A DNA stretch of 64,000 nt from Spartobacteria bacterium. Lineage in GTDB: Bacteria; Verrucomicrobiota; Verrucomicrobiia; Chthoniobacterales; UBA10450. A model generated the notes under the pieces. It was not told the origin of the DNA. It was given only the letters and a program-made list of their open reading frames with translations, and did no database searches. The stretch is from assembly GCA_003169975.1 (NCBI GenBank), contig PNAA01000033.1, positions 1 to 64,000 of the forward strand. The letters are read 5' to 3'. Each line of letters begins with the position of its first letter. The stretch's first letter is position 1. Shown here one piece after another: positions 1 to 9,672 of this stretch. The translations under genes and the position numbers were made by a program.

Positions 1-352
1 ATAAATCTTCTGGTCTAGAGCCTTTCTTTTTATCGTCGAGACGCGGGTCGAAGAAGGTCCCTTTGCCATGCATTTCGAGGTTGGCGACAAAAGCGTTCCA
101 GTAAGTGACGTTTCCCCAAGCCCCCGTCCAGGTGTGATTGTTGACACCGGCCAAGCCAAAAGCGGCTGGAATAAGTGTAGCGGCGGTTTTCCCATCCGGG
201 CGAAAAGCTTTGCCATCGAGAAACAGTTCGGCATCGAATTTTCCCGTTCCCCAACTATTCAACACCTTGCGCACCGTCGCCTCAGGAACTCCCAGCTCTC
301 GCGATCCCCGGTTATTTCCGCCGGATCTCGAGGAAGAAACCAATCGACGCAT
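1..352 (-). CDS. Partial protein of unknown function, 3' end outside window
   Basis: The minus strand is open from an ATG at 352-350 to the window edge, about 117 codons, without a stop. Visible features are a Trp/Gly/Asp/Asn-rich body with ELFLDGKAFRPDGKTAATL near residue 40 and YWNAFVANLEMHGKGTFFDP near residue 85. The pattern looks like a conserved extracytoplasmic protein and vaguely recalls segments of Verrucomicrobial c-type cytochrome proteins, but no CxxCH is present and I do not recognise it securely. There is no signal peptide, and an in-frame TGA lies about 60 bases upstream of the ATG, so the piece may be a 5'-truncated remnant. It lies downstream of the 3' end of tRNA-Ser. Confidence 0.45.
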   Translation of the reverse strand, partial: MRRLVSSSRSGGNNRGSRELGVPEATVRKVLNSWGTGKFDAELFLDGKAFRPDGKTAATLIPAAFGLAGVNNHTWTGAWGNVTYWNAFVANLEMHGKGTFFDPRLDDKKKGSRPEDL

Positions 353-465
353 CGTGCAGGTTCGCCAACGATCTTGAATGATCGCATCGGGTTTATGGAC
401 GAGAAGCGCTCAGAAGATTCCGCCGACGATAAGCCGTTGAGCGACGAGCCGCCGAAGAGGGCCGG

Positions 466-550
466 CGGAGGGGGTGGGATTCGAACCCACGAGGGCTTGC
501 GCCCTGCCGGTTTTCAAGACCGGAGCCATCAACCGCTCGACCACCCCTCC
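466..550 (-). tRNA. tRNA-Ser(UGA)
   Basis: Read on the minus strand, the acceptor stem GGAGGGG (550-544) pairs with CCCCTCC (473-467). The anticodon stem-loop is CCGGT-CTTGAAA-ACCGG with anticodon TGA. A long variable arm (CAGGGCGCAAGCCCTCG) is typical of class II serine tRNAs, followed by a T-arm containing GGTTCGAATCC. The discriminator base is G, and CCA is not encoded. It reads UCA and, by wobble, other UCN serine codons. Confidence 0.95.
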
Positions 551-656
551 CATGGCTCTGCCTGGCATCCGGCGGTGAGCCGCCGAGCACACTAACGCAT
601 CAGGGAATGGCGCGGCAAATCCTCAGTGGACCGATGACTTCAAAGGCGGCTGGTCG

Positions 657-2810
657 CTAGCGCGTGGGGTTGAGCTGAGCAGCGACGGACTGGGCAAGGT
701 GGTCGGTGAGATAAGGCTTGGAGAGGAAGCCGTGCTCCTTTTCCTGTTCAAACTCCGGCCCGATCAACTCGGCGCTGTAGCCGCTGGTGAAAATGATTTT
801 CAAATCGGGCTTGTCGATCATGAGAGTGTGCGCGAGCTCGCGGCCGGAGATGGACTCAGGCATGACCACGTCGGTGAGCAACAGGTCGATCTCGTCACGA
901 TGCTCGGCCCAGACTTCCAGCGCCTCGCGCCCGTTGGACGCGGAACGCACATGGTAACCGAGGGAGTCGAGCGCGGTGCTGACGAATTCGCGGAGCATCT
1001 CTTCATCCTCCACGAGGAGGATGGTCACGTCTTCCCGCGGTGCGAGCGGCGCGGGGTTTTCGCTCGGCGCGGCGGGTGGTTCCTCGAGCGCGCCATCGCA
1101 GATCGGCAGGAAGGCGCGCATGACGGCGCCACGACCCGGCGCGCTCTCGACTTCGATCCAGCCGTTGTGCTGCTTAAGCACGCCATAGACCGTGGCCATG
1201 CCCATGCCGGTGCCTTTGCCTGGCTCCTTGGTGGTGAAGAACGGCTCGAAGATGCGGCTCATTGTGGCCGCGTCCATCCCGTGTCCACTATCTTTCACCG
1301 TCAGGCAGACGTGGCGGCCTAGTTGCGCCTCGGGGAAGCGCTTGCGGTAGTCCTCGTCGATCTCGACGGCGGAAGAGGAGAGAGTGAGCCTGCCGCCATC
1401 AGGCATGGCGTCGCGCGCGTTGAGCGCAAGATTCATGATGACCTGATCGACACTGCTCAAATCGGCGAAGATGAGCGGGAGCTCGGGCGCGAGGTTCACG
1501 TCGATGGCGATGTGCTCGCCGATGACATGGCGCAGCATGTTGACCGTCTGGTTGACGATTTCATTTAACTGTAGTGGCCGGCGTTGGATCATCTGTTTGC
1601 GGCTGTAGGCGAGAAGCTGGCGAGTGAGCGCAGTGGCGCGCCCGGCCGCTTGTTCCACCTGCCGGAGATACGAGGCGAGTTTCCCATCGAGCTGTGGAGT
1701 CGAGTTCTGCATCATTGAGGCATATCCGAGAATAACCGTCAGCATGTTGTTAAAGTCGTGTGCGACACCGGCGGCGAGGCGGCCCACGGCTTCCATCTTT
1801 TGGGCCTGGCGAAGTTCGTTTTCAAGACGCACGCGCTCAGTGATATCCTGGAGAATCAGGAGATGGTAGGGGGTGTTGGCGAGAGCCAGATTTTCCGCCG
1901 AAAGGAGCACTTCACGCACTTCGCCCGCGGCTGTGCGGATGCTTGCCGCGAGCCCGCGCACAAGTCGTTTCCCCGCGAGAGCATCGCGGAGGACGCCGGC
2001 GGTGGCAGGGTCGTTCCACCACTGTGCCGTCCCGGCGAGCACCGCCTCGCGAGTCGCGCCGACGAGATCCAGAAAGCTGGCATTGGCGTCGAGGCAATCC
2101 GAGCCGTCGGGTCGCTGGATGACCATGGGCACGGGGCTGCCGTGGAAGGCTTTGGAGAAGCGCTCCTCGGAACGGCGGAGCGCGTCCTCCGCCGCGACGC
2201 GCTCGGCAACTTCGCCAGTGAGGCGGGCATTGGCCTCACGCAGCTCGGACGTGCGCTGGTTGACGAGCGCATCGAGTTCCTCCATTTGCCGGGAGGCGAT
2301 TTGCGTGAGCTGCCACTTTTTCGAGAGGGCATGGGCCATCTGGAGGACCTCGATATTGTCGAACGGTTTCTTGAGGACGAGCACTTGATCCGTGTTGCCA
2401 ATGGCCTTGGAAATTTCGTCCCACGAGTAATCCGAGTAGGCGGTGCAAATGACGATCTGGAGATCGCTAAACTCCCTCCAGATGCGGGTGATCGTCTCGA
2501 TGCCGTCCCAGCCCGGCGGCATGCGCACATCCACAAACGCCACGGCATATGGTTGGCCGGCCGCGACGGCGGCGCGCACTTTCTCGAGACCTTCCTGTCC
2601 TTGAAACGCGGAGTCGATTTGGAAGTTCATCGCGCGGGAGACGGCCGGCGCATCGCCGAAGATGGCCGCTTCTTCGTCGTCGAGTTCCCCCGCCAGGGCG
2701 GAGTCGACCGGATTGAGAACTTTGCGAAAGTCCTGGTGGATCGCGAGGTTATCGTCAATGACGAGGATGCGATGGTTAATGGGCGTGGATGTCGATGTTA
2801 GCGTGTTCAT
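657..2810 (-). CDS. Hybrid sensor histidine kinase with receiver domains at both ends
   Basis: This 717-residue protein has no membrane segment and is probably a cytoplasmic phosphorelay hub. An N-terminal receiver (about 15-160) has acidic DD19-20 and phospho-acceptor D94 in AFVDVRMP. A short coiled linker (170-215) and a PAS domain (about 215-330) follow. The HisKA H-box is [12 protein letters not shown] with H351, and the HATPase_c domain has an N-box near 460-467, DSGHGMD near 507 and GTGMGMATV near 533. A C-terminal receiver (595-715) has D647 in [10 protein letters not shown]. Its ATG overlaps the stop of the upstream kinase gene by 4 bases (ATGA), so the two are translationally coupled and probably act in one relay. 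No DNA-binding output domain is visible. Confidence 0.93.
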   Translation of the reverse strand: MNTLTSTSTPINHRILVIDDNLAIHQDFRKVLNPVDSALAGELDDEEAAIFGDAPAVSRAMNFQIDSAFQGQEGLEKVRAAVAAGQPYAVAFVDVRMPPGWDGIETITRIWREFSDLQIVICTAYSDYSWDEISKAIGNTDQVLVLKKPFDNIEVLQMAHALSKKWQLTQIASRQMEELDALVNQRTSELREANARLTGEVAERVAAEDALRRSEERFSKAFHGSPVPMVIQRPDGSDCLDANASFLDLVGATREAVLAGTAQWWNDPATAGVLRDALAGKRLVRGLAASIRTAAGEVREVLLSAENLALANTPYHLLILQDITERVRLENELRQAQKMEAVGRLAAGVAHDFNNMLTVILGYASMMQNSTPQLDGKLASYLRQVEQAAGRATALTRQLLAYSRKQMIQRRPLQLNEIVNQTVNMLRHVIGEHIAIDVNLAPELPLIFADLSSVDQVIMNLALNARDAMPDGGRLTLSSSAVEIDEDYRKRFPEAQLGRHVCLTVKDSGHGMDAATMSRIFEPFFTTKEPGKGTGMGMATVYGVLKQHNGWIEVESAPGRGAVMRAFLPICDGALEEPPAAPSENPAPLAPREDVTILLVEDEEMLREFVSTALDSLGYHVRSASNGREALEVWAEHRDEIDLLLTDVVMPESISGRELAHTLMIDKPDLKIIFTSGYSAELIGPEFEQEKEHGFLSKPYLTDHLAQSVAAQLNPTR

Positions 2811-4756
2811 GAAACGGATGGGGTAGCGATTGGGAGTTCGAGGGTAAAAGTGGCGCCGCGGCGTGGACCGAGGCTTTGGACGCTGAGCGAGCCGCCCATC
2901 TCCCTGGCCGCTAACGCGCCGCTGTGCAGGCCGAAACCGTGGCCGTTTTTGCGGGTCGTAAAGCCGTGCGCGAAAATCCGCGCGAGATTCTCCTGCGAGA
3001 TGCCGATCCCATTATCCGCCACGATCACCTGCACCATCTTCTCGCCCGCCGGAGCGATCGTGATCGTGATGCGCTTGTCGAGTCGCTGCACATCATCGAG
3101 CGCATACTTGGCGTTGCGGAGGACGTTAATGAGAATTTGCAGCACCCGGTGGCGGTCCACGCGCACCAGCGGTGAGGCGGAAAAGCGCCGGTCCACAACC
3201 ACGCCGTGGCGCTCGAGTGCGCCGATGTTCATTTCGATGGCGTCCTCGACGAGCCGTTCGGCCTGCAGGTCTTCGAACGCGCCGCTGACCTTGGCGTAGC
3301 TCTGCTGCATGGCCACCACTTCCTTGATGTGCTCGATATTGCGCGCCAGGAGATCGACTTCGCTGAGAATTTGAGCGTTTTCTTCGACGAGATATTGGCT
3401 GAGCTTCGCGAGGTAGCCGGGGAGCTTCTGCCCGTTGGGATCGTGCGCGAGGAAGTCGCCGAGATCGCCATTGCGCTCGGCGAGCAAGGCCGCGGCCTTG
3501 CCGAGCTTTGACACCTTCGAGCGCCGCAATTGATCAACCACCAGCCCGGCGGAAACATTCACGCTGTTGAGGACGTTGCCGACGTTGTGGAGGACGCCGG
3601 TGGCGACCTCTGCCATGCCGGCGAGACGCGAAGTCTCGAGCAGTCTCTGCTGCGAATCGCGCAGCATGACTTCCGCCGTCTTGTGCTCGCTCACGTCGCG
3701 GATCACACCGCTGAGAAATGTACCCGAGCCGGTCTTCCAGGTGGACAACGCCATCTCAAAGGGAAACTCCGTTCCGTCTTTCCGCAGGCCGGAAAGCTCG
3801 ACCCGCCGGCCGATGATTTCCGCAGTGCCGGTTTCGTGAAAGCGTTTCATGTCGGCTTCATAGGTCGGCCGAAGGCGTTCGGCCAAAAGCATCGACAAGG
3901 GCTGGCCGCGGACCTCAACCGGTTCGTAGCCAAACATCAAACGCGCGCCTTTGTTCCAGGAAAGCGCGCGCCCGGTTCCGTCGGCGATGATAATGGCGTC
4001 GCTAGCCGATTCAGCGACCGAACGGAATCGCCCCTCGCTCTCCCGCAACGCCGCGTGCTGCGACTGAATCTGCGCGAGCATCTGGTTGAAGGCATCGGTC
4101 AAAACTCCGACCTCGTCATCGCACACTTTGTCTGCGCGGACGGAATAATCTTTGTGGTCTGCGATGGTGCGCGCGGTGCCAGCGAGCCGGAGAATCGGAT
4201 TGGTAATGAAACGCAGAAAATGACTCGAAAGGAGGAATGCGAGGAGGAGGGAGGCGGCGAGAACCAGAGCAAAAATGCCGAGGTAGAGCTTTAGCAACTG
4301 CGCCGTCATCGCCTGCAAATCGGCCAGGAGGTAAAGCGTTCCTTCTCGTTTGCCATCGAGCATAACTGGCTGAGCAAGGAAAATTCGATGGCCATCGATC
4401 TGGAAGCCCGATTTTAACCGTGCTGCTTTAATTTCGAGCTCATCCCTGTCGCCTCCAAAAAAGGCGAGCCGCTGCTGGTCCATGAGCTCAAGGCGTGCAC
4501 TGACGATTTGCGGCATTGTCTTCAATCCCGCCAGGATTTCGGCGGCGGCGCCCTCATCCTTAAACATAACCGCTGCGGCACAATTGTGGGCCGTGATTTC
4601 ACCCACGACCGCGAGCTCATGAGCGGACTGCTGTTTGAGGGCGTAGGCCTGGACGAAAAACAGCGCTGCAAATGCGACGAGCAGCACCACGCCCGAAATT
4701 AGCATGATCACGTAGGTGATTTTTTGTCGGATAGGGCGATCGCGCAGATTTTGCAT
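2807..4756 (-). CDS. Membrane sensor histidine kinase (sensor-HAMP-PAS-kinase)
   Basis: The 649-residue protein has two membrane segments (about 13-36 and 155-178) enclosing a periplasmic sensor whose start (VVGEITAHNCAAAVMFKD) resembles CHASE8-type domains. HAMP (180-235), PAS/PAC (240-365) and a kinase core follow. The H-box is GVLHNVGNVLNS with H390, the N-box is ILINVLRNAKYAL, and the G-boxes are DNGIGIS (581) and GHGFGLH (605). The kinase can phosphorylate itself after membrane sensing and pass phosphate to the receiver-containing protein encoded next, whose start overlaps this stop. It is divergent from the TolB-like TPR gene at 5040. The ligand is unknown. Confidence 0.92.
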   Translation of the reverse strand: MQNLRDRPIRQKITYVIMLISGVVLLVAFAALFFVQAYALKQQSAHELAVVGEITAHNCAAAVMFKDEGAAAEILAGLKTMPQIVSARLELMDQQRLAFFGGDRDELEIKAARLKSGFQIDGHRIFLAQPVMLDGKREGTLYLLADLQAMTAQLLKLYLGIFALVLAASLLLAFLLSSHFLRFITNPILRLAGTARTIADHKDYSVRADKVCDDEVGVLTDAFNQMLAQIQSQHAALRESEGRFRSVAESASDAIIIADGTGRALSWNKGARLMFGYEPVEVRGQPLSMLLAERLRPTYEADMKRFHETGTAEIIGRRVELSGLRKDGTEFPFEMALSTWKTGSGTFLSGVIRDVSEHKTAEVMLRDSQQRLLETSRLAGMAEVATGVLHNVGNVLNSVNVSAGLVVDQLRRSKVSKLGKAAALLAERNGDLGDFLAHDPNGQKLPGYLAKLSQYLVEENAQILSEVDLLARNIEHIKEVVAMQQSYAKVSGAFEDLQAERLVEDAIEMNIGALERHGVVVDRRFSASPLVRVDRHRVLQILINVLRNAKYALDDVQRLDKRITITIAPAGEKMVQVIVADNGIGISQENLARIFAHGFTTRKNGHGFGLHSGALAAREMGGSLSVQSLGPRRGATFTLELPIATPSVS

Positions 4757-5039
4757 GGCACTGTCAGTTCACGACTGAGGATTACGGAGTGGTCGATGCA
4801 TGATTTGAGCCAAGCGTGGCGGACCGCAGCGGAATTCGCCTCCCGGCTTGCCCGCAACGCCCCAGCTTCGAAAGGAAAGCAACAATCGTGCTACTTCCCG
4901 TTACCCGATGAGATGGGGCGACTCTGGAACACATTCTGCTCCCAAGGGCGGGACCGACGGCCCGCGCATCCCGGCACCTGCAGTCTCACTCACACGAACC
5001 TGGAGAATAAAAGGTCAGCAGGAGGTTGAGGACTGTTTA

Positions 5040-6956
5040 ATGAATTTCTACACAGACGAGATCGAGGAAAAGTCCGCAAAGCTCGGACCGGAAATGCGGA
5101 ACCAATTTGCAGGGACGGCCAGTTCTTTGGATTCCAGTCGCAAGGGTAAGCGCGTTTTGACTACCGCCGTCCTGATGGCGGTGGCATTAGCAATGGGTTT
5201 CGGGATTTGGAGTTTGTCGCGCCAGCTAGCGCCGGAGCTAATCAGTGTGTCAAAATCGCCAGAGGCCGCCGCCATGGCCGTCATCCCGGAAAAAGGTATC
5301 GCGGTGCTCCCGTTTGAGAATCTAAGCGAAGATCAACAGAACGCGTTTTTGGCTGATGGCATCCAGGATGACATTCGCACCGCCCTTGCCAAAGTGGCGG
5401 ACCTCAAGGTTATCGACCGCACTTCCGTTAATACTTACGCGGCAGGAACGCGACGCAACTTGCGCGAGATTGCCCAGACCTTAGGCGTTGCCTACGTCCT
5501 GGAAGGGAGTGTCCGCCAAACCGGTGAAAAAGTGAGCATCACCGCGCAGCTGACCGATGCTCGGCGCAGCGCTCTGGCATGGGAAAAAAGTTACGAAAGC
5601 AATCTAGCCGACGTCTTCGCGATCCAAGGCGACATCGTGCAGCGAGTTACCTCTCGGCTCCAAGCCACCGTTTCGCCGAAAGAGAAAACCGCCGTCGACC
5701 AGCGCCCGACCAAAGATCTCGTCGCCTATGGCCTTTACGTCCGCGCCAAGGCACTTATCGCGACGATTTCTCTCAATACCAAAATCAACGAAAACCTACG
5801 CGAGGCCGTTCAATTACTCGATCAAGCCATCGCGCGGGATCCCGATTTCTTCCTCGCTTACTGCCAGTTAGCCTCCGCCCACAACTACCTCTATTTCTTC
5901 GGTTTCGATCACACACCCGCCCGTCTGGCTCTGGCGGATGGCGCGCTCAAAGCTGTCCTTCGCCTGCGTCCCGAGGCGGGGGAGACTCATCTCGCGCAGG
6001 CTGATTTCCTCTACCGCTGTTATCTCGACTACGAAAAGGCGCGCACGGAACTCGCCATCGCCCAACGTGCGTTGCCGAATAGCTCGGAGATCTTCGAGTT
6101 GACCGGCTATATCGACCGACGCCAGGGCCTCTGGAAGGAATCCGCGCGGAGCCTGCAAAGAGCTCTCGCGCTGGATCCGCGCAACTTTTTCATGCTACAG
6201 CAGATCGCGCTCAGCTACCAAGAGTTCCGGCAGTTTCGGGCGATGGCTGCTGCCCTCGACCGCGCGCTTGCCTTGGTTCCGCGTGACCTGGACACCCAGA
6301 TCACGCGCGCTTCGGTCGATCTTGAGTGGCGAGCCGACCCGCGGCCCCTTCGCGAAAGCATTCGAACAATTCTGATGGAAAATCCGGCCGCGGCGCCAGA
6401 CCTGGCCGCTCAATGGTTCTACCTCGCGCTCTGCGAACGCGATTCGGCCGCGGTCACCCAAGCTTTGGCTGCGATCCCGGCCAGCGGGACGGACCCGGAC
6501 CTGAATTTCCCGCGCTCTTGGTGCGAAGGCGTGGCCGCCCGCGCCAAGGGCGATGCTGCCACGGCTCAAGCTGCTTTCCTCGCCGCGCGCGCGGAACTCG
6601 AACACACGGTGAGCGCGCAACCGGGTTATGCGCCGGCGCTGTGCGTGCTCGGTCTGATCGACGCCGCCCTCGGCCGCAAGGATGAAGCGATCCGCGAAGG
6701 CCGCCGGGCGGTCGAGCTGCTGCCGACTACGAAGGACTCCATTGACGGCGCGGAGCTGGTGAAATATCTCGGTGTCATCTATGCCTTGGTTGGCGAGAAA
6801 GATCTCGCCATTCAGCAAATCGGCGCGACTTTGCAAATCCCCAGCACTTTGAGCTACGGCAATTTGAAGCTGCACCCTTACTGGGATGCGCTGCGCGGCG
6901 ACCCGCGTTTCGAAAAAATCGTGGCTGATCTCGCACCGAAGAACACCGGGAAATAA
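5040..6956 (+). CDS. Membrane-anchored TolB/FlgO-like domain protein with TPR repeats
   Basis: The ATG at 5040 is preferred because GAGGA lies 7 bases upstream and the sequence before it is not protein-like; the frame is open further upstream to 4848. The 638-residue product has a cytoplasmic N-terminus, one membrane segment (about 38-59) and a TolB/FlgO-type domain (about 84-205) beginning GIAVLPFENLSEDQQNAFLA and containing LGVAYVLEGSVRQ. The rest is helical TPR-like sequence. Related proteins often carry an N-terminal winged-helix or cyclase domain in place of the short tail here. Such proteins are usually scaffolds linked to signalling. The divergent arrangement with two kinases suggests a shared regulatory module, but this is inference. 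Confidence 0.85.
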   Translation: MNFYTDEIEEKSAKLGPEMRNQFAGTASSLDSSRKGKRVLTTAVLMAVALAMGFGIWSLSRQLAPELISVSKSPEAAAMAVIPEKGIAVLPFENLSEDQQNAFLADGIQDDIRTALAKVADLKVIDRTSVNTYAAGTRRNLREIAQTLGVAYVLEGSVRQTGEKVSITAQLTDARRSALAWEKSYESNLADVFAIQGDIVQRVTSRLQATVSPKEKTAVDQRPTKDLVAYGLYVRAKALIATISLNTKINENLREAVQLLDQAIARDPDFFLAYCQLASAHNYLYFFGFDHTPARLALADGALKAVLRLRPEAGETHLAQADFLYRCYLDYEKARTELAIAQRALPNSSEIFELTGYIDRRQGLWKESARSLQRALALDPRNFFMLQQIALSYQEFRQFRAMAAALDRALALVPRDLDTQITRASVDLEWRADPRPLRESIRTILMENPAAAPDLAAQWFYLALCERDSAAVTQALAAIPASGTDPDLNFPRSWCEGVAARAKGDAATAQAAFLAARAELEHTVSAQPGYAPALCVLGLIDAALGRKDEAIREGRRAVELLPTTKDSIDGAELVKYLGVIYALVGEKDLAIQQIGATLQIPSTLSYGNLKLHPYWDALRGDPRFEKIVADLAPKNTGK

Positions 6957-7277
6957 GGCGGCCCGGTAAACTAATCCGCCTGGCGCGCGCTCCGCACGAC
7001 GGCTCGCACCCAAATCCAGCCAATCCATCAGCCGGATCGGAGATTGATATGATCTTCGGAAACAGCTATCGCGCCGGCTCGACCCGGAATCGCTAGATCT
7101 TCGTTCCATTGCCGCTCTCGCCATTCGCCCGCGCGGTGACCCCACCGCGTTCACACTGGACAACCAGACTTGTTCGTTTGAACGTATGCTGTGATCAAGC
7201 GTCGATCGGGAGCGCGAGGTTCGGACGAAAACGAGAGCGAGCGCGCTGCTCCGTGCGACGAGACCATCGAGCCGGTT
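6957..7277. other. Non-coding gap, no feature recognised
   Basis: This is 321 bases between the TPR gene and the radical SAM gene. The frame of the radical SAM gene is open back to a GTG at 7191, but the extra 29 residues are Arg/Ser/Glu-rich and unlike the family, so I treat them as untranslated. I see no tRNA, hairpin terminator or clear promoter. Confidence 0.5.
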
Positions 7278-8360
7278 ATGAAACGCCCGCTCCCGGCACC
7301 GATCCACGGACGGGGCGCGTCGGCGAATCCGGCGAACCGTTTCGAAGCCCTCGCCATCGAGCCCGATCCCGAGGAATGCCCGGAGGATGAAGTTCCCGCC
7401 CTAACGACGAAATTTTACCGCGACTTCAGCCGCACGATCATCGCGCATAATAACAGCCCGGATGTCGGCTTTGAGTCGAGCATCAATCCCTATCGCGGTT
7501 GCGAACACGGCTGCATTTATTGCTACGCGCGGCCGACGCACGAATATCTCGGCTTCTCCGCCGGACTCGATTTCGAGAGCCGCATCATGGTGAAAGAAGA
7601 CGCGCCGGAGTTGCTCACGAAGGAACTTTCCTCGCCGCGCTGGAAGCCGCAGGTACTCGCGATGAGCGGCGTGACCGACCCGTACCAACCGGTCGAAAGG
7701 CGGCTGAAGCTGACCCGCCGTTGTCTCGAAGTGCTGGCGCGCTTTCGCAATCCAGTCGCGATCATCACGAAGAACCAGCTCGTGACGCGCGACGCCGACT
7801 TGTTAGGCGAGCTGGCGGCGCAGCACGCGGCCGCGGTCAACATCTCCGTCACTTCGCTCGATCCGAAACTTCAGCGCATCCTCGAGCCGCGCACCTCCGC
7901 CCCGCGCGCGCGGCTGGATGCGATCGCGCAGCTGCGCCAGGCGGGCGTGCCGGTCGGCGTGATGGTCGCGCCGATCATTCCCGGCCTGACGGATCACGAA
8001 GTGCCGGCGATCCTGCGGGCCTGCGCCGATGCGGGGGCTCAATTCGCGGGCTACACGATCGTTAGGCTGCCGCTCGCTGTCGCGCCGCTTTTCGAGCGCT
8101 GGCTGGCGGAGCATTTTCCCGATCGGAAAGAGAAGGTCCTCGGCCGTATCCGGCATCTGCGCGGCGGCGGGCGGCTGAACGATCCGCGGTTCAAATCGCG
8201 GATGCGGGGCGAAGGCATTTTCGCGGAACAGATTCGCGATCTCTTCGCCGCCGGGTGCAAACGGGCCGGGGTCGGGGAACGCCCGATGCTTTCGGTCGCC
8301 GCCTTTCGCCGGCCAGTTGAACAATTATCGTTGTTTGACCGGCCTTTGCCTAACGATTAG
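7278..8360 (+). CDS. Radical SAM protein, PA0069/Rv2578c family
   Basis: The 360-residue product starts MKRPLPAPIHGRGASANPAN, matching the usual GRGA-xx-NP-x-RF opening of this family. The 4Fe-4S/SAM cluster motif is RGCEHGCIYCYARP (CxxxCxxC). SGVTDPYQPVE, ITKNQLVTRD and the C-terminal RGGGRLNDPRFKSRMRGEG are also family features. The family is related to spore photoproduct lyase-like radical SAM enzymes, but its reaction is not established. CCTAACGA sits at 7400 and again at 8349, just before the TAG stop. Confidence 0.9.
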   Translation: MKRPLPAPIHGRGASANPANRFEALAIEPDPEECPEDEVPALTTKFYRDFSRTIIAHNNSPDVGFESSINPYRGCEHGCIYCYARPTHEYLGFSAGLDFESRIMVKEDAPELLTKELSSPRWKPQVLAMSGVTDPYQPVERRLKLTRRCLEVLARFRNPVAIITKNQLVTRDADLLGELAAQHAAAVNISVTSLDPKLQRILEPRTSAPRARLDAIAQLRQAGVPVGVMVAPIIPGLTDHEVPAILRACADAGAQFAGYTIVRLPLAVAPLFERWLAEHFPDRKEKVLGRIRHLRGGGRLNDPRFKSRMRGEGIFAEQIRDLFAAGCKRAGVGERPMLSVAAFRRPVEQLSLFDRPLPND

Positions 8361-8361
8361 C

Positions 8362-9672
8362 TCAGGCCTTGGCGCCGGCCTTGGTCAGCGTCACCCGGCC
8401 AAAAATCGTCAGCATGAGAATTCCGCCGATGACGCCGAAGGGCGCCATGAAGTAAAAATAACTGCCCCAACTTTTGTCGAGCAACGCGCCGAGAAAATAG
8501 CCGGCCAGGCTGCCGCCGAAATATTGAAACGAATCGATCACCCCGGAGGCGAAGCCCGCCATTTTTGGTCCCCCGATATCCATCGCTGCGGCCGTCCCCA
8601 GGATCGAGTGGGTGGCGTTGGCCGTGAATGAGATCAGGACCAGGAACAGCACCGCGGCGTTCGCAGTGTGAAATTGCGCTGCGAGCAAAATGATCGCGGT
8701 CTCGATAAAATAGAGCCCGGCGGCGACCGGCGCGCGGCGTCCCTGGAAGAGAGTGTCGGAGAGGTAGCCGGAAATGAGCGACCCAGCCGAGGCCACGAAT
8801 GGGATGAGAAATCCAACCAACTGAAATTGGGCCGATTGAAAATCAACGTGGTAGGCCTCGTTCATGAAGCGCGGAAACCATTGGTCGATCCCCTGTCGGA
8901 CGGCGCCGGTGCAGGCGTAGGCGCAGGCGACGACCCAGACGACCGGATTCGACGCGATTGTGTAGAGCACGGTCTTGACGCTCGCGCGCACGTCGCCGGA
9001 AGGGCCCTGCGGATTCGGGCTCGGGAATCCCGCACCTTCCGGTGTATCCTGGACGACGCAGCCCATCCCAAGCGCGACGACTGTCGTGATGCCGGCCGGT
9101 ACCCAGAAAAGCCAGCGCCAGTGGAGCGGCGGAATTTGCCAGAGACCAAGAAAGACGAAACCGGCGAGCAAGGCAGGGCCGAGTTTAAAAATTCCAAAAC
9201 GCCCGAGATTGATCATGAACCCGAAAATGCCGGCAAAGCGCCCGCGCTCGCGATGGCCGAACCAGGCAGCGTTGATCTTTACCATGCCGGGCGCGCCAAA
9301 CGCCTGGAGATAGCCGTCGATGCCGCGGATGGTGACAAACATCCAGAGCAACCCCCAGAAGGAAGCGACGCCGAAGAGGACGTTCATTGTCACGGTGCCG
9401 GCGGCGCCGATCAGCATCGCCCGCTTGCCGCCGAGGCGGTCGGCGAGGAGGCCGTTGATAATCTGGCCGCAGGCATAGGCGAGCAAAGCGGTGGTGATGA
9501 TTGCGCCCATGTCAGCCTTGCTGAATCCGAACTCCTTGCTGATCGCGCCATTGGCGATCGAGAAGTTGTAGCGGCACATGTAAAACGACGTGTAGAGCAG
9601 GCCGATGAAGGCCCAGTTCAAGCCACGGCGCTGCCGAAAGCCGGCCGGATGTTGGGTTGCGATCGCGTTCAT
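8362..9672 (-). CDS. Organophosphate:phosphate antiporter family MFS transporter (GlpT-like)
   Basis: The 436-residue inner-membrane protein is predicted to have about 12 helices. The frame is open to 9864, but the upstream part is not protein-like, so MNAIATQHPAGF at 9672 is chosen. GLLYTSFYMCRYNFSIANGAI in the first helix, LLADRLGGKRAML in loop 2-3 and GYLQAFGAPGMVKINAAWFG are typical of the GlpT/UhpT/PgtP group, which exchanges sugar phosphates or glycerol 3-phosphate for phosphate. The substrate cannot be assigned. The stop is one base beyond the stop of the convergent radical SAM gene, with no terminator room. Confidence 0.88.
   Translation of the reverse strand: MNAIATQHPAGFRQRRGLNWAFIGLLYTSFYMCRYNFSIANGAISKEFGFSKADMGAIITTALLAYACGQIINGLLADRLGGKRAMLIGAAGTVTMNVLFGVASFWGLLWMFVTIRGIDGYLQAFGAPGMVKINAAWFGHRERGRFAGIFGFMINLGRFGIFKLGPALLAGFVFLGLWQIPPLHWRWLFWVPAGITTVVALGMGCVVQDTPEGAGFPSPNPQGPSGDVRASVKTVLYTIASNPVVWVVACAYACTGAVRQGIDQWFPRFMNEAYHVDFQSAQFQLVGFLIPFVASAGSLISGYLSDTLFQGRRAPVAAGLYFIETAIILLAAQFHTANAAVLFLVLISFTANATHSILGTAAAMDIGGPKMAGFASGVIDSFQYFGGSLAGYFLGALLDKSWGSYFYFMAPFGVIGGILMLTIFGRVTLTKAGAKA

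Noticed and set aside
1758-2801. 347-codon plus-strand frame opposite the hybrid kinase
   Set aside because: Antisense shadow of a gene with clear receiver and kinase motifs.
4848-5039. N-terminal extension of the TolB-TPR protein
   Set aside because: The extra 64 residues are not protein-like and a better ribosome site precedes ATG 5040.
4757-5039. Promoter or operator in the divergent spacer
   Set aside because: No convincing -35/-10 pair or inverted repeat was found by eye, so none is reported.
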